A stretch of DNA of 64,000 nucleotides from Taklimakanibacter sp021828105. GTDB taxonomy: Bacteria; Pseudomonadota; Alphaproteobacteria; Rhizobiales; Aestuariivirgaceae. A program made the translations under genes and the position numbers. A model generated the notes under the pieces. It did no database searches and had not been told where the DNA came from. It saw only the letters and a program-made list of their open reading frames with translations. The stretch lies in contig JAKATG010000026.1 of assembly GCA_021828105.1 (NCBI GenBank), forward strand, positions 1 to 64,000, given 5' to 3'. Shown here in pieces: positions 50,814 through 60,324 of the stretch; position 1 is the first letter of the stretch, and every line of letters begins with the position of its first letter.

Positions 50814-51869
50814 ATGACCGAGGATCCGCCGCGCGAGGACGAGTTTTCCTCTTCGCCGCAGGAGCGCAAGACGATCAAGGAGATCGCCAAGGAGGCCGGC
50901 GTCTCGACCGCCACCGTATCGCGCGTGCTGAACAATCCCGAGCGTGTACGGCCCGAGCGGCGCAAGGCCGTGCTCAAGGTGATCGAGCGCCACGATTACG
51001 TGCTGCACGGCATGGCGGGCGCCCTCGCCGGTGCCCGCTCGATGACCATAGGCCTCGTCATCCCGACGATCACCAACTCGATCTATGCCGCCTCGACCCA
51101 GGCCATCCAGCGCGTGGCCCAGCGCGAATCCTATGGCGTGCTGCTCGGCGTCAGCGAATTCTCGCCCGATGAGGAGCGCCGCATGATCCGTCATCTGGTC
51201 GAGCGCCGTGTCGATGGGTTGATCCTCACCGGCGGCGGACGCGATCCTGCCATCTATCGGCTGATCGAGCGCCACGGCATCCCTTGTGTCGTGACCTGGC
51301 GGCTGGACACCGCCGCCAATCTTCCGTGCGTGTCCTTCGACAATTACGCGGCCGGCCGCATGGCGATGACGCATCTCATCGAGCTCGGCCATCGCCGCAT
51401 CGGCCTGATCTGCGGCCGCACCGAGCTCAACGACCGGGCGCTCGAACGGCGCAAGGCCTATGAGGACACGCTCGCCGAGATCGACATCGCCATCGATCCG
51501 ACATTGATCTTCGAGCGCGATTTCGAATTCATCGAAGGCCGCACCGCGATGCGCCGCATGCTCGACGATGTCGTCCCGCCGACCGCGGTCTTCGCCGCCA
51601 ACGACATCCAGGCGATCGGCGCCATGACCGAATGCCGGGCCTCGGGTCTCGATGTTCCGAGGGACATGTCGATCATCGGCTTCGACGATCTGCCGCTTGC
51701 CGAATTCACCTTTCCCAAGCTGACGACGATCCGCGTGCCGGCTCAGCGCATGGGCCATGTGGCGGCGACCCGGCTACTCGAGATGGTCCGCGGCCAATCG
51801 GAGCCCGCTTCCGAGGTCCTCCCGGTCGAGATCATCCTGCGCGAGAGCACCGCACTGCCACGCGGGTGA
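50814..51869 (+). CDS. LacI family transcriptional regulator
   Basis: A 351-residue repressor. Residues about 18-65 form the LacI helix-turn-helix (KTIKEIAKEAGVSTATVSRV and hinge); the rest is the periplasmic-binding-like effector domain ending IIGFDDLPLAEFTFPKLTTI. It is divergent from the 12-gene operon and flanked by two matching operators. The start is ATG 50814; the long upstream extension of the frame lacks family sequence. Confidence 0.92.
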   Translation: MTEDPPREDEFSSSPQERKTIKEIAKEAGVSTATVSRVLNNPERVRPERRKAVLKVIERHDYVLHGMAGALAGARSMTIGLVIPTITNSIYAASTQAIQRVAQRESYGVLLGVSEFSPDEERRMIRHLVERRVDGLILTGGGRDPAIYRLIERHGIPCVVTWRLDTAANLPCVSFDNYAAGRMAMTHLIELGHRRIGLICGRTELNDRALERRKAYEDTLAEIDIAIDPTLIFERDFEFIEGRTAMRRMLDDVVPPTAVFAANDIQAIGAMTECRASGLDVPRDMSIIGFDDLPLAEFTFPKLTTIRVPAQRMGHVAATRLLEMVRGQSEPASEVLPVEIILRESTALPRG

Positions 51870-51890
51870 ATGGCTGATATTTATGCGCCT

Positions 51891-52565
51891 TCACCGCTTT
51901 GGTGCGATGAGCCTGTCCCAGGCGAGAGCGCCCAGCAGGATGCCGAGCAGCGGACCCAAGGCATAGATCCAGTAATGATGCCAGTCGCCGAGGAAGACAT
52001 AGGGGCCGAAGGCGCGGGCCGGATTCATGGCGGCACCGGCGATCGGCCCCATGACCATGACCTCGATGCCGACGACAAGCCCGATCGGCACGGCGGCGAA
52101 CTGGCGCAATTGCTCGCCCGTCGCGAAAGCGGCGCGTATGGTGAGCATCATGGCGAAGGACAGGAAGCATTCGATGATGAAGGCGCCAGGACCTGATATG
52201 GCGAGCGCCGTATTCGGCATATTGGCGCCCATGCCGGCCTGAGGTCCAAGCGCATAATAAAGAAGTGCGGCGCCGGCGACGGAGCCCGCCAGTTGTGCGG
52301 TGAGATAGCCGAGGACACTGGATTTGGGGAAATCGCCGAAGACGGCAAGCACCACGGTCAAGGCCGGATTGAAGTGGCCGCCCGATATGTCGACGAAGCA
52401 CCAGATCAGGATCATGAGTGCCAGCCCCGAGGCCGCTCCGCCGATCAGGGGTACGGGAAGCCCGCCCACCATGCTGGCCGCCATGACCGCGCCTGCGGCG
52501 AAGAACACCAATATGGCCGTGCCGATGAACTCCGCTGCGTAGCGCCCTATGTTTGCGCTCAGCAT
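51891..52565 (-). CDS. MIP-family channel (aquaporin/aquaglyceroporin)
   Basis: A 224-residue membrane channel with six spans and the two pore motifs GGHFNPALT and GAAMNPARAFGP. It is the last gene of the amide operon, two bases after the VWA gene. MIP channels can pass urea and small amides, so it may supplement the ABC importer or release products; this is inference from context. It ends 21 bases from the convergent lacI gene. Confidence 0.9.
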   Translation of the reverse strand: MLSANIGRYAAEFIGTAILVFFAAGAVMAASMVGGLPVPLIGGAASGLALMILIWCFVDISGGHFNPALTVVLAVFGDFPKSSVLGYLTAQLAGSVAGAALLYYALGPQAGMGANMPNTALAISGPGAFIIECFLSFAMMLTIRAAFATGEQLRQFAAVPIGLVVGIEVMVMGPIAGAAMNPARAFGPYVFLGDWHHYWIYALGPLLGILLGALAWDRLIAPKR

Positions 52566-52567
52566 GA

Positions 52568-54841
52568 TCAGATCGTCAGCCGGAAATAGAGCATCGGCAA
52601 CTTCTCCGGCAAGGCTTCGATCCGGTTGATCATCAGATGGTTGCGCAGGCCGAAGATGCGCGGCAGATAGCTTTCGCCGCCGCTGTCGAGGCCGACGCAG
52701 AAGACGTCGATCCCCTTATGGGCAAGCTCATGCACCGCCTTGCGCGCATCCTCGACCAGATATTTGCGGTCCGCCACGTCGATGTCGGAGGGCTCGCCGT
52801 CGGTGATCACCAGCACGAGCTTGCGGTGCGTGACTTGGCGCTCGATCTCGGCACCGGCCTGGCGCAAAGCGGCGCCGAGCCGGGTCGACAGCATGCCGCG
52901 CAATCCGGCGAGCCGGGCTTTCAGCGCTTGCGGGCTGCTCTCGGCAAAATCCTTGACGCGGTAATAGCGCACCTCCTCGCGGCCATTGGAGCAGAAGGCG
53001 TGAATGGCGAAGGGATCGCCGAGATCGGCCATGGCCTGGGCCAGAAGGGCCGTGGCGGCACGTTCGAGCGCGATGACGGTTGTGGTCGTGTCGCGCACCC
53101 GGTCGCGCGTCGATTCCGATATGTCGAGCAGCAGGAGCACGGAGAGATCCCGCGCGTGCATCTCCTTCGTCTCATAGATGCACGCATCGGGGGTGACACC
53201 GCTCCTGTAGTCGATCATCGCCCGGATGGAGGCATCGAGATCCAGGCGATCGCCTTGCGGCTGGCGACGCATGCGGACCGGACGGCTGATCTTCGCCGCC
53301 CTGACCAGGCGCTCTATGCGCTGCTCGACATCGGCATAGCGCTCGAGGATGTCGTCGATTGCCGCCGCCGGCGCGGGGCGCGGCTTGAACTCGACGATCG
53401 TCGTCCAGTCATGGCGCAGGATGCTGCTGATGTGATCCCATTCGGCATGGCGTGCGATCGGGATGCCGGCGTCTTCCGGCACCTCCGTCACCCGTGTGGC
53501 GCGGTTCGCCGGCGTCGAGTCGTCCTGCCGGTCGCGCTGCTCGCCCTTGTCCTTGTCTTCCTTTTCCGAGACGCGCACCGCTTCGAGAATGGTCTCCGCC
53601 GTTTCGGCTTGCTCGGGCGGCGGCTCGCCCCAATCCCACAGGCCGAGATTGTCGTCGCGATAGGACGGCTCGACCACGTAGCTCTTGGCGTTGAACTGGA
53701 TGCGCATCTGGCCGATATCATTGCCGAGGAGCCCGCCGATGCGGCGGCTGATGGAGGGATCGTTCCATTGTTCGCGGGCCTCGCGAAACATGATGCGCGC
53801 TTTCGTGATCCAAGGATCGCCATCGATGAAGGAAGGATCGATCAGCGTGCGTGACAATCGCAGCATCAGGAGCTCGGCAGTGAGCGCCGGCGATGCTTCG
53901 ACGCGATGAAATCGTCCCCACAGCCGGGCAAGGCCCGGATAATCGGCGGCTGCCAGCGCCTCGACGCGCGCATCTTCGATGAGGCCGACAAGCGCCATTT
54001 GCACGGGCTTGAGCGATCCCACGGGGAATTTCGCCTGGCCATAGGCCAGATGCGCGCCGACATGGGCCAGCACGGCATGATAATGTGCCGCGGCTTCCGC
54101 CCCGCGATAGCCCGAATAGATTTCCGGCAAGCGAATAAAGGCGCCGTCGAAGGAAGCGCGCCGCATCACCTTCCCGCCGGGCCTCACATTGGCGGTGCGG
54201 ATCACCGGGCGGATCCTCCACAAGGCCATCACGAAGGCCTTGAGCGAGGCCTCGACATCGCTGAAGGCGACATCATCCGGATCGCGCTCGAAGGCCTTGA
54301 GCGTCGCGCTGTCGACTTGCGCGAAATAGGCGGCGCATTTGACGGGATCGCTGCCTGCTTCGCGGATGCCGTTCAGCATCCACGCGCGGAAGGCGATGAT
54401 ATTGACCCGGCCGAGGAGCGAGGCTTGAACGATGGCCGGCAGCGAATGCGGCGCCAGATTGGCGCCTTCCTCGATGGTCCTGAGCCAGGTCCGAAAAGCC
54501 GAATGATCCTTGAAGAGTCCCGCCGCCTTGGTGAGTGCCGTGAGGAAGATCGCGGCAGCCCCCATGTCGGCTGTCTTGGCGATACCGACCGCCATGGGCA
54601 CTGTCGCCAGAGCAAGATCGGTACCATGGGCGCGCGCCACCGCAGCGCTGCCGCGCGCAAACTGGATACCGGCCTGAGGATCATCGATCGCCGAGGCAAT
54701 GCGCGAGAGACTATCGCTCCACTGGTCGAAGATGGAATCGGGAAAGGCCTTGCGCACCATGTCCCATGTCCGGCTGTCGATCATCCTGGCGTAGCGTGCC
54801 GATTTGAGGAGATCATCTATGGGATCGCCGCCGCCCATCAT
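52568..54841 (-). CDS. VWA-domain protein (NorD/CbbO type)
   Basis: A 757-residue cytosolic protein. Its C-terminal von Willebrand A domain has an intact metal site (LLLLDISESTRDRV, DxSxS) and LVITDGEPSDIDV. The N-terminal two-thirds is helical, as in NorD/CbbO proteins that partner MoxR AAA+ ATPases. Its partner is the adjacent ATPase gene, one base upstream. Such pairs remodel or activate target enzymes. A VWA partner next to an amidase is noteworthy. I set the start at ATG 54841. Confidence 0.85.
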   Translation of the reverse strand: MMGGGDPIDDLLKSARYARMIDSRTWDMVRKAFPDSIFDQWSDSLSRIASAIDDPQAGIQFARGSAAVARAHGTDLALATVPMAVGIAKTADMGAAAIFLTALTKAAGLFKDHSAFRTWLRTIEEGANLAPHSLPAIVQASLLGRVNIIAFRAWMLNGIREAGSDPVKCAAYFAQVDSATLKAFERDPDDVAFSDVEASLKAFVMALWRIRPVIRTANVRPGGKVMRRASFDGAFIRLPEIYSGYRGAEAAAHYHAVLAHVGAHLAYGQAKFPVGSLKPVQMALVGLIEDARVEALAAADYPGLARLWGRFHRVEASPALTAELLMLRLSRTLIDPSFIDGDPWITKARIMFREAREQWNDPSISRRIGGLLGNDIGQMRIQFNAKSYVVEPSYRDDNLGLWDWGEPPPEQAETAETILEAVRVSEKEDKDKGEQRDRQDDSTPANRATRVTEVPEDAGIPIARHAEWDHISSILRHDWTTIVEFKPRPAPAAAIDDILERYADVEQRIERLVRAAKISRPVRMRRQPQGDRLDLDASIRAMIDYRSGVTPDACIYETKEMHARDLSVLLLLDISESTRDRVRDTTTTVIALERAATALLAQAMADLGDPFAIHAFCSNGREEVRYYRVKDFAESSPQALKARLAGLRGMLSTRLGAALRQAGAEIERQVTHRKLVLVITDGEPSDIDVADRKYLVEDARKAVHELAHKGIDVFCVGLDSGGESYLPRIFGLRNHLMINRIEALPEKLPMLYFRLTI

Positions 54842-54842
54842 A

Positions 54843-55640
54843 CTATATGCAGGCGGCGATGGTTTCGCTGAGCGCCATGCGCATGTCGGGATCATCGGTG
54901 ATCGGCAGCACCAGCGCCACCTCGCAGGCTTCGACGATGGGCACCGACCGGCTCATCAGGCGGCCGGCCTGGATGAGCATGCGCGTCGAGGCGCCCTCAT
55001 CGAGCCCATGACCTTTGAGATTGCGGGTGCGGCCGGCGATCCTGACCAGGGCCGCGGCATTCTTGCGGTCGATGCCCGCTTCGTGCACCACGATCTCGGT
55101 TTCGATCTCGGCCTCGGGATAGGTGAAATCGAGAGCCGCAAAGCGCTGCTTGGTCGATTCCTTCAGATCCTTGATCACGCTCTGGTAGCCGGGATTGTAC
55201 GAGATCACCAGATGGAAGTCCGGATGCGCCTTGATGAGCTCGTTCTTCTTCTCGAGCGGCAGGATACGGCGGTCATCGGTCAAGGGATGGATGACGACGG
55301 TCGTGTCCTGGCGCGCCTCGACGATCTCGTCGAGATAGCAGATGGCGCCATGGCGCACGGCGAGCGTCAGCGGCCCGTCATGCCAGACGGTGCCTTGCGC
55401 ATCGAGCAGGAAGCGGCCCACGAGGTCGGAGGCCGTCATGTCCTCATGGCAGGCGACGGTGATCAGGGGCTTCTTCAGCCGGAAGGCCATATGCTCGATG
55501 AAGCGCGTCTTGCCGCAGCCGGTCGGACCTTTCAGCATCATCGGCAGGCGGGTCGCATAGGCGGCCTCGAATACCGCCACCTCATTGCCGGTTGCGTGAT
55601 AATAGGGCTCGGCAGTGACGAGATAGCTGCTCAGTTCCAT
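54843..55640 (-). CDS. amiB: MoxR-type AAA+ ATPase (AmiB/CbbQ/NirQ family)
   Basis: A 265-residue AAA+ chaperone-like ATPase. Walker A GPTGCGKTRFIEH, Walker B ICYLDEIVEA, and the SYNPGYQSVIKDLKESTKQRF segment are typical of NirQ/CbbQ/NorQ. In the Pseudomonas amide operon the amidase gene is followed by an ATPase gene called amiB in the same position, hence the tentative name. The start at ATG 55640 (MELSSYLVTAEPYY) matches the family N-terminus. Confidence 0.82.
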   Translation of the reverse strand: MELSSYLVTAEPYYHATGNEVAVFEAAYATRLPMMLKGPTGCGKTRFIEHMAFRLKKPLITVACHEDMTASDLVGRFLLDAQGTVWHDGPLTLAVRHGAICYLDEIVEARQDTTVVIHPLTDDRRILPLEKKNELIKAHPDFHLVISYNPGYQSVIKDLKESTKQRFAALDFTYPEAEIETEIVVHEAGIDRKNAAALVRIAGRTRNLKGHGLDEGASTRMLIQAGRLMSRSVPIVEACEVALVLPITDDPDMRMALSETIAACI

Positions 55641-55670
55641 GATGCTCAAGGCCTTGTCGCAAGGAGGAGG

Positions 55671-55697
55671 CCGGAGGGCAGTGGGGCCGCCCTCCGG
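55671..55697. repeat. hairpin between amiE and amiB
   Basis: CCGGAGGGC (55671-55679) and GCCCTCCGG (55689-55697) pair perfectly around a nine-base loop, in the 80-base gap between amidase and ATPase genes. On the coding (minus) strand no T-run follows. It may reduce expression of downstream genes relative to the amidase. Confidence 0.55.
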
Positions 55698-55720
55698 TGC
55701 TAACCCAGACAGTGAACCCT

Positions 55721-56761
55721 CTAGCGGTGGGCTCGTGTCTTGGGATTGGGAATGCCCTCGATCGGTGACTCCTCGGTGCCGACCGTGGACCGCGTGATCG
55801 CTTCGACCATCTCGCGGGTGCCTTCGGGGTCGGTGATCCACTTCTTATAGAAGTCATAGGGGCAATTGGCCACGCCCTGGGCGCCCTCGCCCGAATTGAT
55901 GATGCCGGTATAGCCGCGATGCACCAGCTTGAAGAGATGGTTGTTCGACTGGCTGTTCTTGCGCGCATCGCGGATCAGCGACTTCGACAATTGCGCATAT
56001 TGGATGCCCATTTCCTCTTCGCCGCATTCGCCGAGCGTGCGGCCGTCGAAGCCGATGATCGCCGAATGGCCGAAATAGGAGTAGACGCCGTCGAAGCCCG
56101 TCGCATTGGCGACCGCGACATAGCTGTTGTTTGCCCAGGCCATGGCCTTGGCCATCAGCACCTGCTGGTCCTTGGCCGGATACATATAGCCCTGGCAGCG
56201 CACGATGAGCTCGGCGCCCTTCATGGCGCAGTCGCGCCAGATTTCCGGATAGTTGCCGTCATCGCAGATGATGAGGCTGACCTTGAGTCCCTTGGGCCCT
56301 TCCGACACATAGGTGCAGTTGCCGGGATACCAGCCCTCGATCGGAACCCAGGGCATGATCTTGCGGTATTTCTGCACGATCTCGCCCTTGTCGTTCATCA
56401 GGATCAGCGTGTTGTAGGGCGCCTTGTTGGGATGCTCCTCATGACGCTCGCCGGTGAGCGAGAACACGCCCCAGACCTTGGCCTTGCGGCAGGCGGCCGC
56501 GAAGATCTCGGTCTCTTCGCCCGGGATCTGGGAGGCCGTCTCATACATCTCCTTCGCGTCGTACATGATGCCGTGGGTGCTGTATTCCGGGAAGATCACC
56601 AGGTCCATGCCCGGCAGGCCCACTTTCATCCCGACCAGCATCTCGCCGATCTTGCGCGCATTGTCGAGCACTTCCTTGCGGGTGTGCAGACGCGGCATTT
56701 TGTAATTGACGACGGCAACGCCGATCGTGTCATTGCTGCTACCAATATCGCCATGAATCAT
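55721..56761 (-). CDS. amiE: aliphatic amidase
   Basis: A 346-residue nitrilase-superfamily amidase that converts short aliphatic amides to the acid and ammonia. The catalytic triad falls exactly where it does in the Pseudomonas enzyme: Glu59 (FPEY), Lys134 (KYRK) and Cys166 (IICDDGNYPE). The start MIHGDIGSSNDTIGVAVVNY is highly conserved; a GGGAGAC site precedes ATG 56761, and the extra upstream codons are not family-like. It follows the amide importer genes in an operon controlled by amiC/amiR. Confidence 0.96.
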   Translation of the reverse strand: MIHGDIGSSNDTIGVAVVNYKMPRLHTRKEVLDNARKIGEMLVGMKVGLPGMDLVIFPEYSTHGIMYDAKEMYETASQIPGEETEIFAAACRKAKVWGVFSLTGERHEEHPNKAPYNTLILMNDKGEIVQKYRKIMPWVPIEGWYPGNCTYVSEGPKGLKVSLIICDDGNYPEIWRDCAMKGAELIVRCQGYMYPAKDQQVLMAKAMAWANNSYVAVANATGFDGVYSYFGHSAIIGFDGRTLGECGEEEMGIQYAQLSKSLIRDARKNSQSNNHLFKLVHRGYTGIINSGEGAQGVANCPYDFYKKWITDPEGTREMVEAITRSTVGTEESPIEGIPNPKTRAHR

Positions 56762-56807
56762 GTTCGTCTCCCATAGTATTGCCACTCGATGCGCACAGAT
56801 CCATGGA

Positions 56808-57506
56808 TCACACCGCCATGTGCTTGTGCATGAGATTGTCCGTCAGTGATTTGATCGGACCCTCCGCCACGACACGGCCCTTCTCCATGATCACGAAGGA
56901 GTCGGACGCACGCCTTGCGAAATCGATGTCCTGCTCGACCAGGATGATGGTGATGCCATGCACCTTGTTGAGCGTCATAATCGCCTGCTCGATCTGCTCG
57001 ACGATATTGGGCTGGATGCCCTCGGTCGGCTCATCGAGCAGGATGATCTTAGGGTTCGTGAGCAGCGCCCGGCCTATCGCCAGCTGCTGCTGCTGGCCGC
57101 CAGACAGATTGCCGCCCTGGCGGTCGAGGAATTCGCGCAAGACGGGAAAGATCTCGAAGACGAGGTCGTCATAGGTCTTGCTCCCGTTGCCGGTGCGGGC
57201 GAAAGTTCCCATCTTGAGGTTCTCGCGCACCGTGAAGGTCGGGATGATGCCGCGCCCCTGCGGCACGTAGCCGATCCCGGCATGGGCGCGCTTGTAGGTC
57301 GGCATCTGGTCGAGCCGGTCGCCGCCGAGCGCGATCTCACCGCCGCAACGGTCCATGAGGCCCAGTATCGCCTTGAACAAAGTGGTCTTGCCCACGCCGT
57401 TGCGGCCGAGCACGGCCATGAACTTGCCGGTCTCGATCTTGAGATTGATGCCCTGCAGCGCGCGGGAATTGCCGTAATAGGCTTCGAGGTTCTTGATCTC
57501 AAGCAC
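56808..57506 (-). CDS. amide/urea-type ABC transporter ATP-binding protein (UrtE/LivF type)
   Basis: A 232-residue ATPase. Walker A GRNGVGKTTLFKAILG, LSGGQQQQLAIGRAL and Walker B IILLDEPTEGIQ are intact; VPQGRGIIPTFTVRENLKMG is typical of UrtE. It pairs with the UrtD-type ATPase, which it overlaps by eight bases, and precedes the amidase gene by 46 bases. Confidence 0.92.
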   Translation of the reverse strand: MLEIKNLEAYYGNSRALQGINLKIETGKFMAVLGRNGVGKTTLFKAILGLMDRCGGEIALGGDRLDQMPTYKRAHAGIGYVPQGRGIIPTFTVRENLKMGTFARTGNGSKTYDDLVFEIFPVLREFLDRQGGNLSGGQQQQLAIGRALLTNPKIILLDEPTEGIQPNIVEQIEQAIMTLNKVHGITIILVEQDIDFARRASDSFVIMEKGRVVAEGPIKSLTDNLMHKHMAV

Positions 57507-58251
57507 TGCTGATCCCCACCGATCCCAGATAGACCTGCTTGACCTTCGGATTGTTCTCGACCTCGGCGACCGGGCCTTCGGCCAGGAGCTTGCCCTGATG
57601 CATCACCGAGATGATGTCGCCGATCGCCTTGACGAAACCCATATCGTGCTCGACGACGATGATCGTGTGCTTGCCCTTCAGCCGGTTGCATATGTCGGCC
57701 GTCTTCTGGGTCTCCTGTGCCGTCATGCCGGCGGTCGGCTCATCGAGGAGGATGAGCTCGGCGTCCTGGGCGAGCAGCAGCGCGATCTCGAGCCATTGCG
57801 TCTGGCCATGCGAAAGATGGCCGGCCGGCACATCGAGCGCATCGCTCAAGCCAACGAACTCGGCCAGCTTGTCGAGACCGTCGCTGTCGACGGAACGCGC
57901 CCAGCGGAACAGGTTCGCCATGACCCCGTTGCGCTTGCAATAGGCGACTTCGAGATTCTGCCTGACCGTCAGTTGTCGGAAGACACTCGGCACCTGGAAT
58001 TTGCGCCCGACCCCGCAGCGGGCGATCTGATAATCGTCGAGCTTGCTCACCTCGGCGCCCTTGAAGCGGATCGAGCCCGAGGTCGGCACAGTCTTGCCGC
58101 AGATGAGATCGAGGGCCGTGGTCTTGCCGGCGCCGTTCGGCCCGATGAGGCAGCGCAATTCGCCCTTCTCGACGGCGAGCGACAGGCCGTTTACGGCTTT
58201 GAAGCCGTTGAAGCTGACGCTCACATCATTGAGCTCGAGATGCGCGCTCAT
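57499..58251 (-). CDS. amide/urea-type ABC transporter ATP-binding protein (UrtD/LivG type)
   Basis: A 250-residue ATPase with Walker A GPNGAGKTTALDLI and Walker B LILLDEPTAGM. The signature LSHGQTQWLEIAL, in place of LSGGQ, is characteristic of UrtD-type proteins of urea and short-chain amide importers. Overlaps both neighbouring genes. Confidence 0.93.
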   Translation of the reverse strand: MSAHLELNDVSVSFNGFKAVNGLSLAVEKGELRCLIGPNGAGKTTALDLICGKTVPTSGSIRFKGAEVSKLDDYQIARCGVGRKFQVPSVFRQLTVRQNLEVAYCKRNGVMANLFRWARSVDSDGLDKLAEFVGLSDALDVPAGHLSHGQTQWLEIALLLAQDAELILLDEPTAGMTAQETQKTADICNRLKGKHTIIVVEHDMGFVKAIGDIISVMHQGKLLAEGPVAEVENNPKVKQVYLGSVGISSA

Positions 58252-59393
58252 TGTCCCTCGACCAGCTTGGTGTTGCGCAAGGGCTTGCCGCCGGCGACCG
58301 GCTTGCCGGGCGCAGCCGTCTGCGACGCGGTGCCGCGCATCTGCCCGATCTTCTCGGCGACCTTCTCGCCGAGGCTCGCGAGACCATTGGGCAGGAAGAG
58401 CACGACCAGCACGAAGAGTGCCCCCATGACCAGCGTCCAGGTATCGAGGAAGACCTCCGATTCAGAGAGCGCCCCTTGCACGCCGGCGACCAGGATGGCG
58501 CCGAGAAGCGCGCCCACGAGGCTCTGGCGGCCGCCCACGGCGCACCAGACGACGATCGACAGACTGAGCTGCACGCCGAGGAAGGTCGGCGAGGCGAATT
58601 CCATGACGATGGTGTAGAGCATGCCGGCGAGCCCGGCGATGCCGGCCGAGATGCAGAACACCATGGTCTTGAACAAAGCGACGTCATAGCCGAAGAAGCG
58701 CACCCGCGCTTCCTGGTCGCGGATCGCCTGCAGGATAAGCCCGGCCTTGCTCTTGGTGACGGCGAGCGCCAGGAACAGGCACACGGTCAGGCAGATGGCG
58801 ATCAGGTAGTAGGTCGTGGCGCTATAGGCGTCGAAGGTGATGCCGAAGAGCTCGAGCTGGGCCAGATCGGTGATGCCGTTGAAGCCGCCCGTCGCCCATT
58901 GCTGGTCGATGATGACGAGATTGACGACCACCAATGTGGCGAGCGTGATGATCGCCACATAGACGCCGGTCACCCTTCCGCGGAACATGAACCAGGCGAG
59001 GATCGCCGAGACGATGACCGGTATGAGGATGCCGGCCAGGATGGCGAAAGGCATCGAATAGAACGGCTCCCAGAACCAGGGCAGCTTCTCGACATTGTTC
59101 CACACCATGAAGTCGGGCAAGCCTTCGGAGCCGGTATGGACCGGGATGGTGCGCAGCTTGAGCGCCATCGCCATGCAATAGGAGCCGAGGCCGAAGCTCA
59201 TCGCCTGGCCAAGATTGAGGATGCCGGCATAGCCCCAGGACAAGGCCAGCGCCATCGACACCATGGCGAGCACCAGGTAGCGCGCGACCCGGTTGAGCAG
59301 GAAGTCGTCGTTGATCAGCGTCGGCAGCAGCAGGATGGCGAGGCAGACGACGCCATAGAGGATCACTTGCGTGAGCGTCTTGTTCGTCATCAT
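58248..59393 (-). CDS. amide/urea-type ABC transporter permease (UrtC/LivM type)
   Basis: A 381-residue permease with about ten spans. Segments such as LSWGYAGILNLGQAMSFGLG and AIRDQEARVRFFGYDVALFK are typical of UrtC. The hydrophilic tail after the last span is Ala/Gly-rich. ATGA overlaps with both the UrtB-type and UrtD-type genes show tight coupling. Confidence 0.93.
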   Translation of the reverse strand: MMTNKTLTQVILYGVVCLAILLLPTLINDDFLLNRVARYLVLAMVSMALALSWGYAGILNLGQAMSFGLGSYCMAMALKLRTIPVHTGSEGLPDFMVWNNVEKLPWFWEPFYSMPFAILAGILIPVIVSAILAWFMFRGRVTGVYVAIITLATLVVVNLVIIDQQWATGGFNGITDLAQLELFGITFDAYSATTYYLIAICLTVCLFLALAVTKSKAGLILQAIRDQEARVRFFGYDVALFKTMVFCISAGIAGLAGMLYTIVMEFASPTFLGVQLSLSIVVWCAVGGRQSLVGALLGAILVAGVQGALSESEVFLDTWTLVMGALFVLVVLFLPNGLASLGEKVAEKIGQMRGTASQTAAPGKPVAGGKPLRNTKLVEGQ

Positions 59394-60259
59394 GTCCTAA
59401 CCCGCGTGACGAAGAGGCCCTGCGGCCTGAATCTGATGAGGATGACGATGGCGACGAGCACCAGCGCCTTGGCGATGGTGTCGTTCTGCCAGAAGGCGAG
59501 CACGCCCGAGAGCTCGCCCAGGAGCAGCGAGCTCGCCACCGTTCCGAACAGGCTCTGCACCCCGCCGAGCACGACGACGAAGAAGGCGTCGATGACGTAG
59601 CCGGTGCCCATTTCCGGCGACACGCTCTTGAGCGGCGCCACCAGCGCCCCGGCGAGCCCCGCGAGGCCCGCGCCATAGGCAAAGGTGCCGGTATAGATCT
59701 TGCTGGCATTGATGCCGAAGGCGGTGGCGATGCTGCGATCCTGTATGACGGCGCGCAATTGCATGCCGACCGCCGTCTTGTTGATGAGGAGCCAGGTCAG
59801 GCCGAACAGCACGGCGCCGGCGACGATGATGAAGACGCGATAGCCCGACACGTCGACGCCGAGGATGTTCACCGTGGCGCTGAGGCTCGGCGGCATCTCG
59901 ACATAGCGCAACTCACCACCGGCCATGAGCCTTACCGCCTGCTGCAGCATGACGCCGATGCCCCAGGTCGCGAGGATGGTGTCGATCGGCCGCTTGTAGA
60001 GATAGCGGATGACGCCGCGCTCGATCACAGCACCCAGGAGTGCGGTCACGATGAAGATGATGATGAGCGCCGGGAAGAAGCTGATGCCGGCGAAAGTCTT
60101 GAGCGCCCAGGCGCCATAGGCGCCGAGCATGATGAACTCGCCATGCGCCATGTTGATGACGCCCATCGAGCCGTAGATGATCGAGAGGCCCAAGGCGACG
60201 ATCAGCAAGATCGAACCGATGCTGAGGCCGGTGATGAACTGTTCGAGCAGAAATTCCAT
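59390..60259 (-). CDS. amide/urea-type ABC transporter permease (UrtB/LivH type)
   Basis: A 289-residue permease. MEFLLEQFITGLSIGSILLI starts the protein, and YGSMGVINMAHGEFIMLGAY is a LivH/UrtB hallmark. The frame is open upstream, but ATG 60259 gives the normal length and lies after the hairpin that separates it from the binding-protein gene. Confidence 0.93.
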   Translation of the reverse strand: MEFLLEQFITGLSIGSILLIVALGLSIIYGSMGVINMAHGEFIMLGAYGAWALKTFAGISFFPALIIIFIVTALLGAVIERGVIRYLYKRPIDTILATWGIGVMLQQAVRLMAGGELRYVEMPPSLSATVNILGVDVSGYRVFIIVAGAVLFGLTWLLINKTAVGMQLRAVIQDRSIATAFGINASKIYTGTFAYGAGLAGLAGALVAPLKSVSPEMGTGYVIDAFFVVVLGGVQSLFGTVASSLLLGELSGVLAFWQNDTIAKALVLVAIVILIRFRPQGLFVTRVRT

Positions 60260-60281
60260 AGGCGAAACTCGCGAGAACTGG

Positions 60282-60310
60282 GCCGCGGTGACGGGGTCCG
60301 CCACCGCGGC
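60282..60310. repeat. hairpin between binding protein and UrtB-type permease
   Basis: GCCGCGGTG (60282-60290) and CACCGCGGC (60302-60310) pair perfectly around an 11-base loop in the 65-base gap. No T-run follows on the coding strand. It is another case of a strong hairpin right after a binding-protein gene. Confidence 0.65.
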
Positions 60311-60324
60311 TCCGGAGAATGAGC

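Noticed and set aside
58251..59600. A 449-codon open frame on the plus strand
   Set aside because: Antisense to the UrtC/UrtB-type permease genes; low-complexity charged translation and no ribosome binding site.
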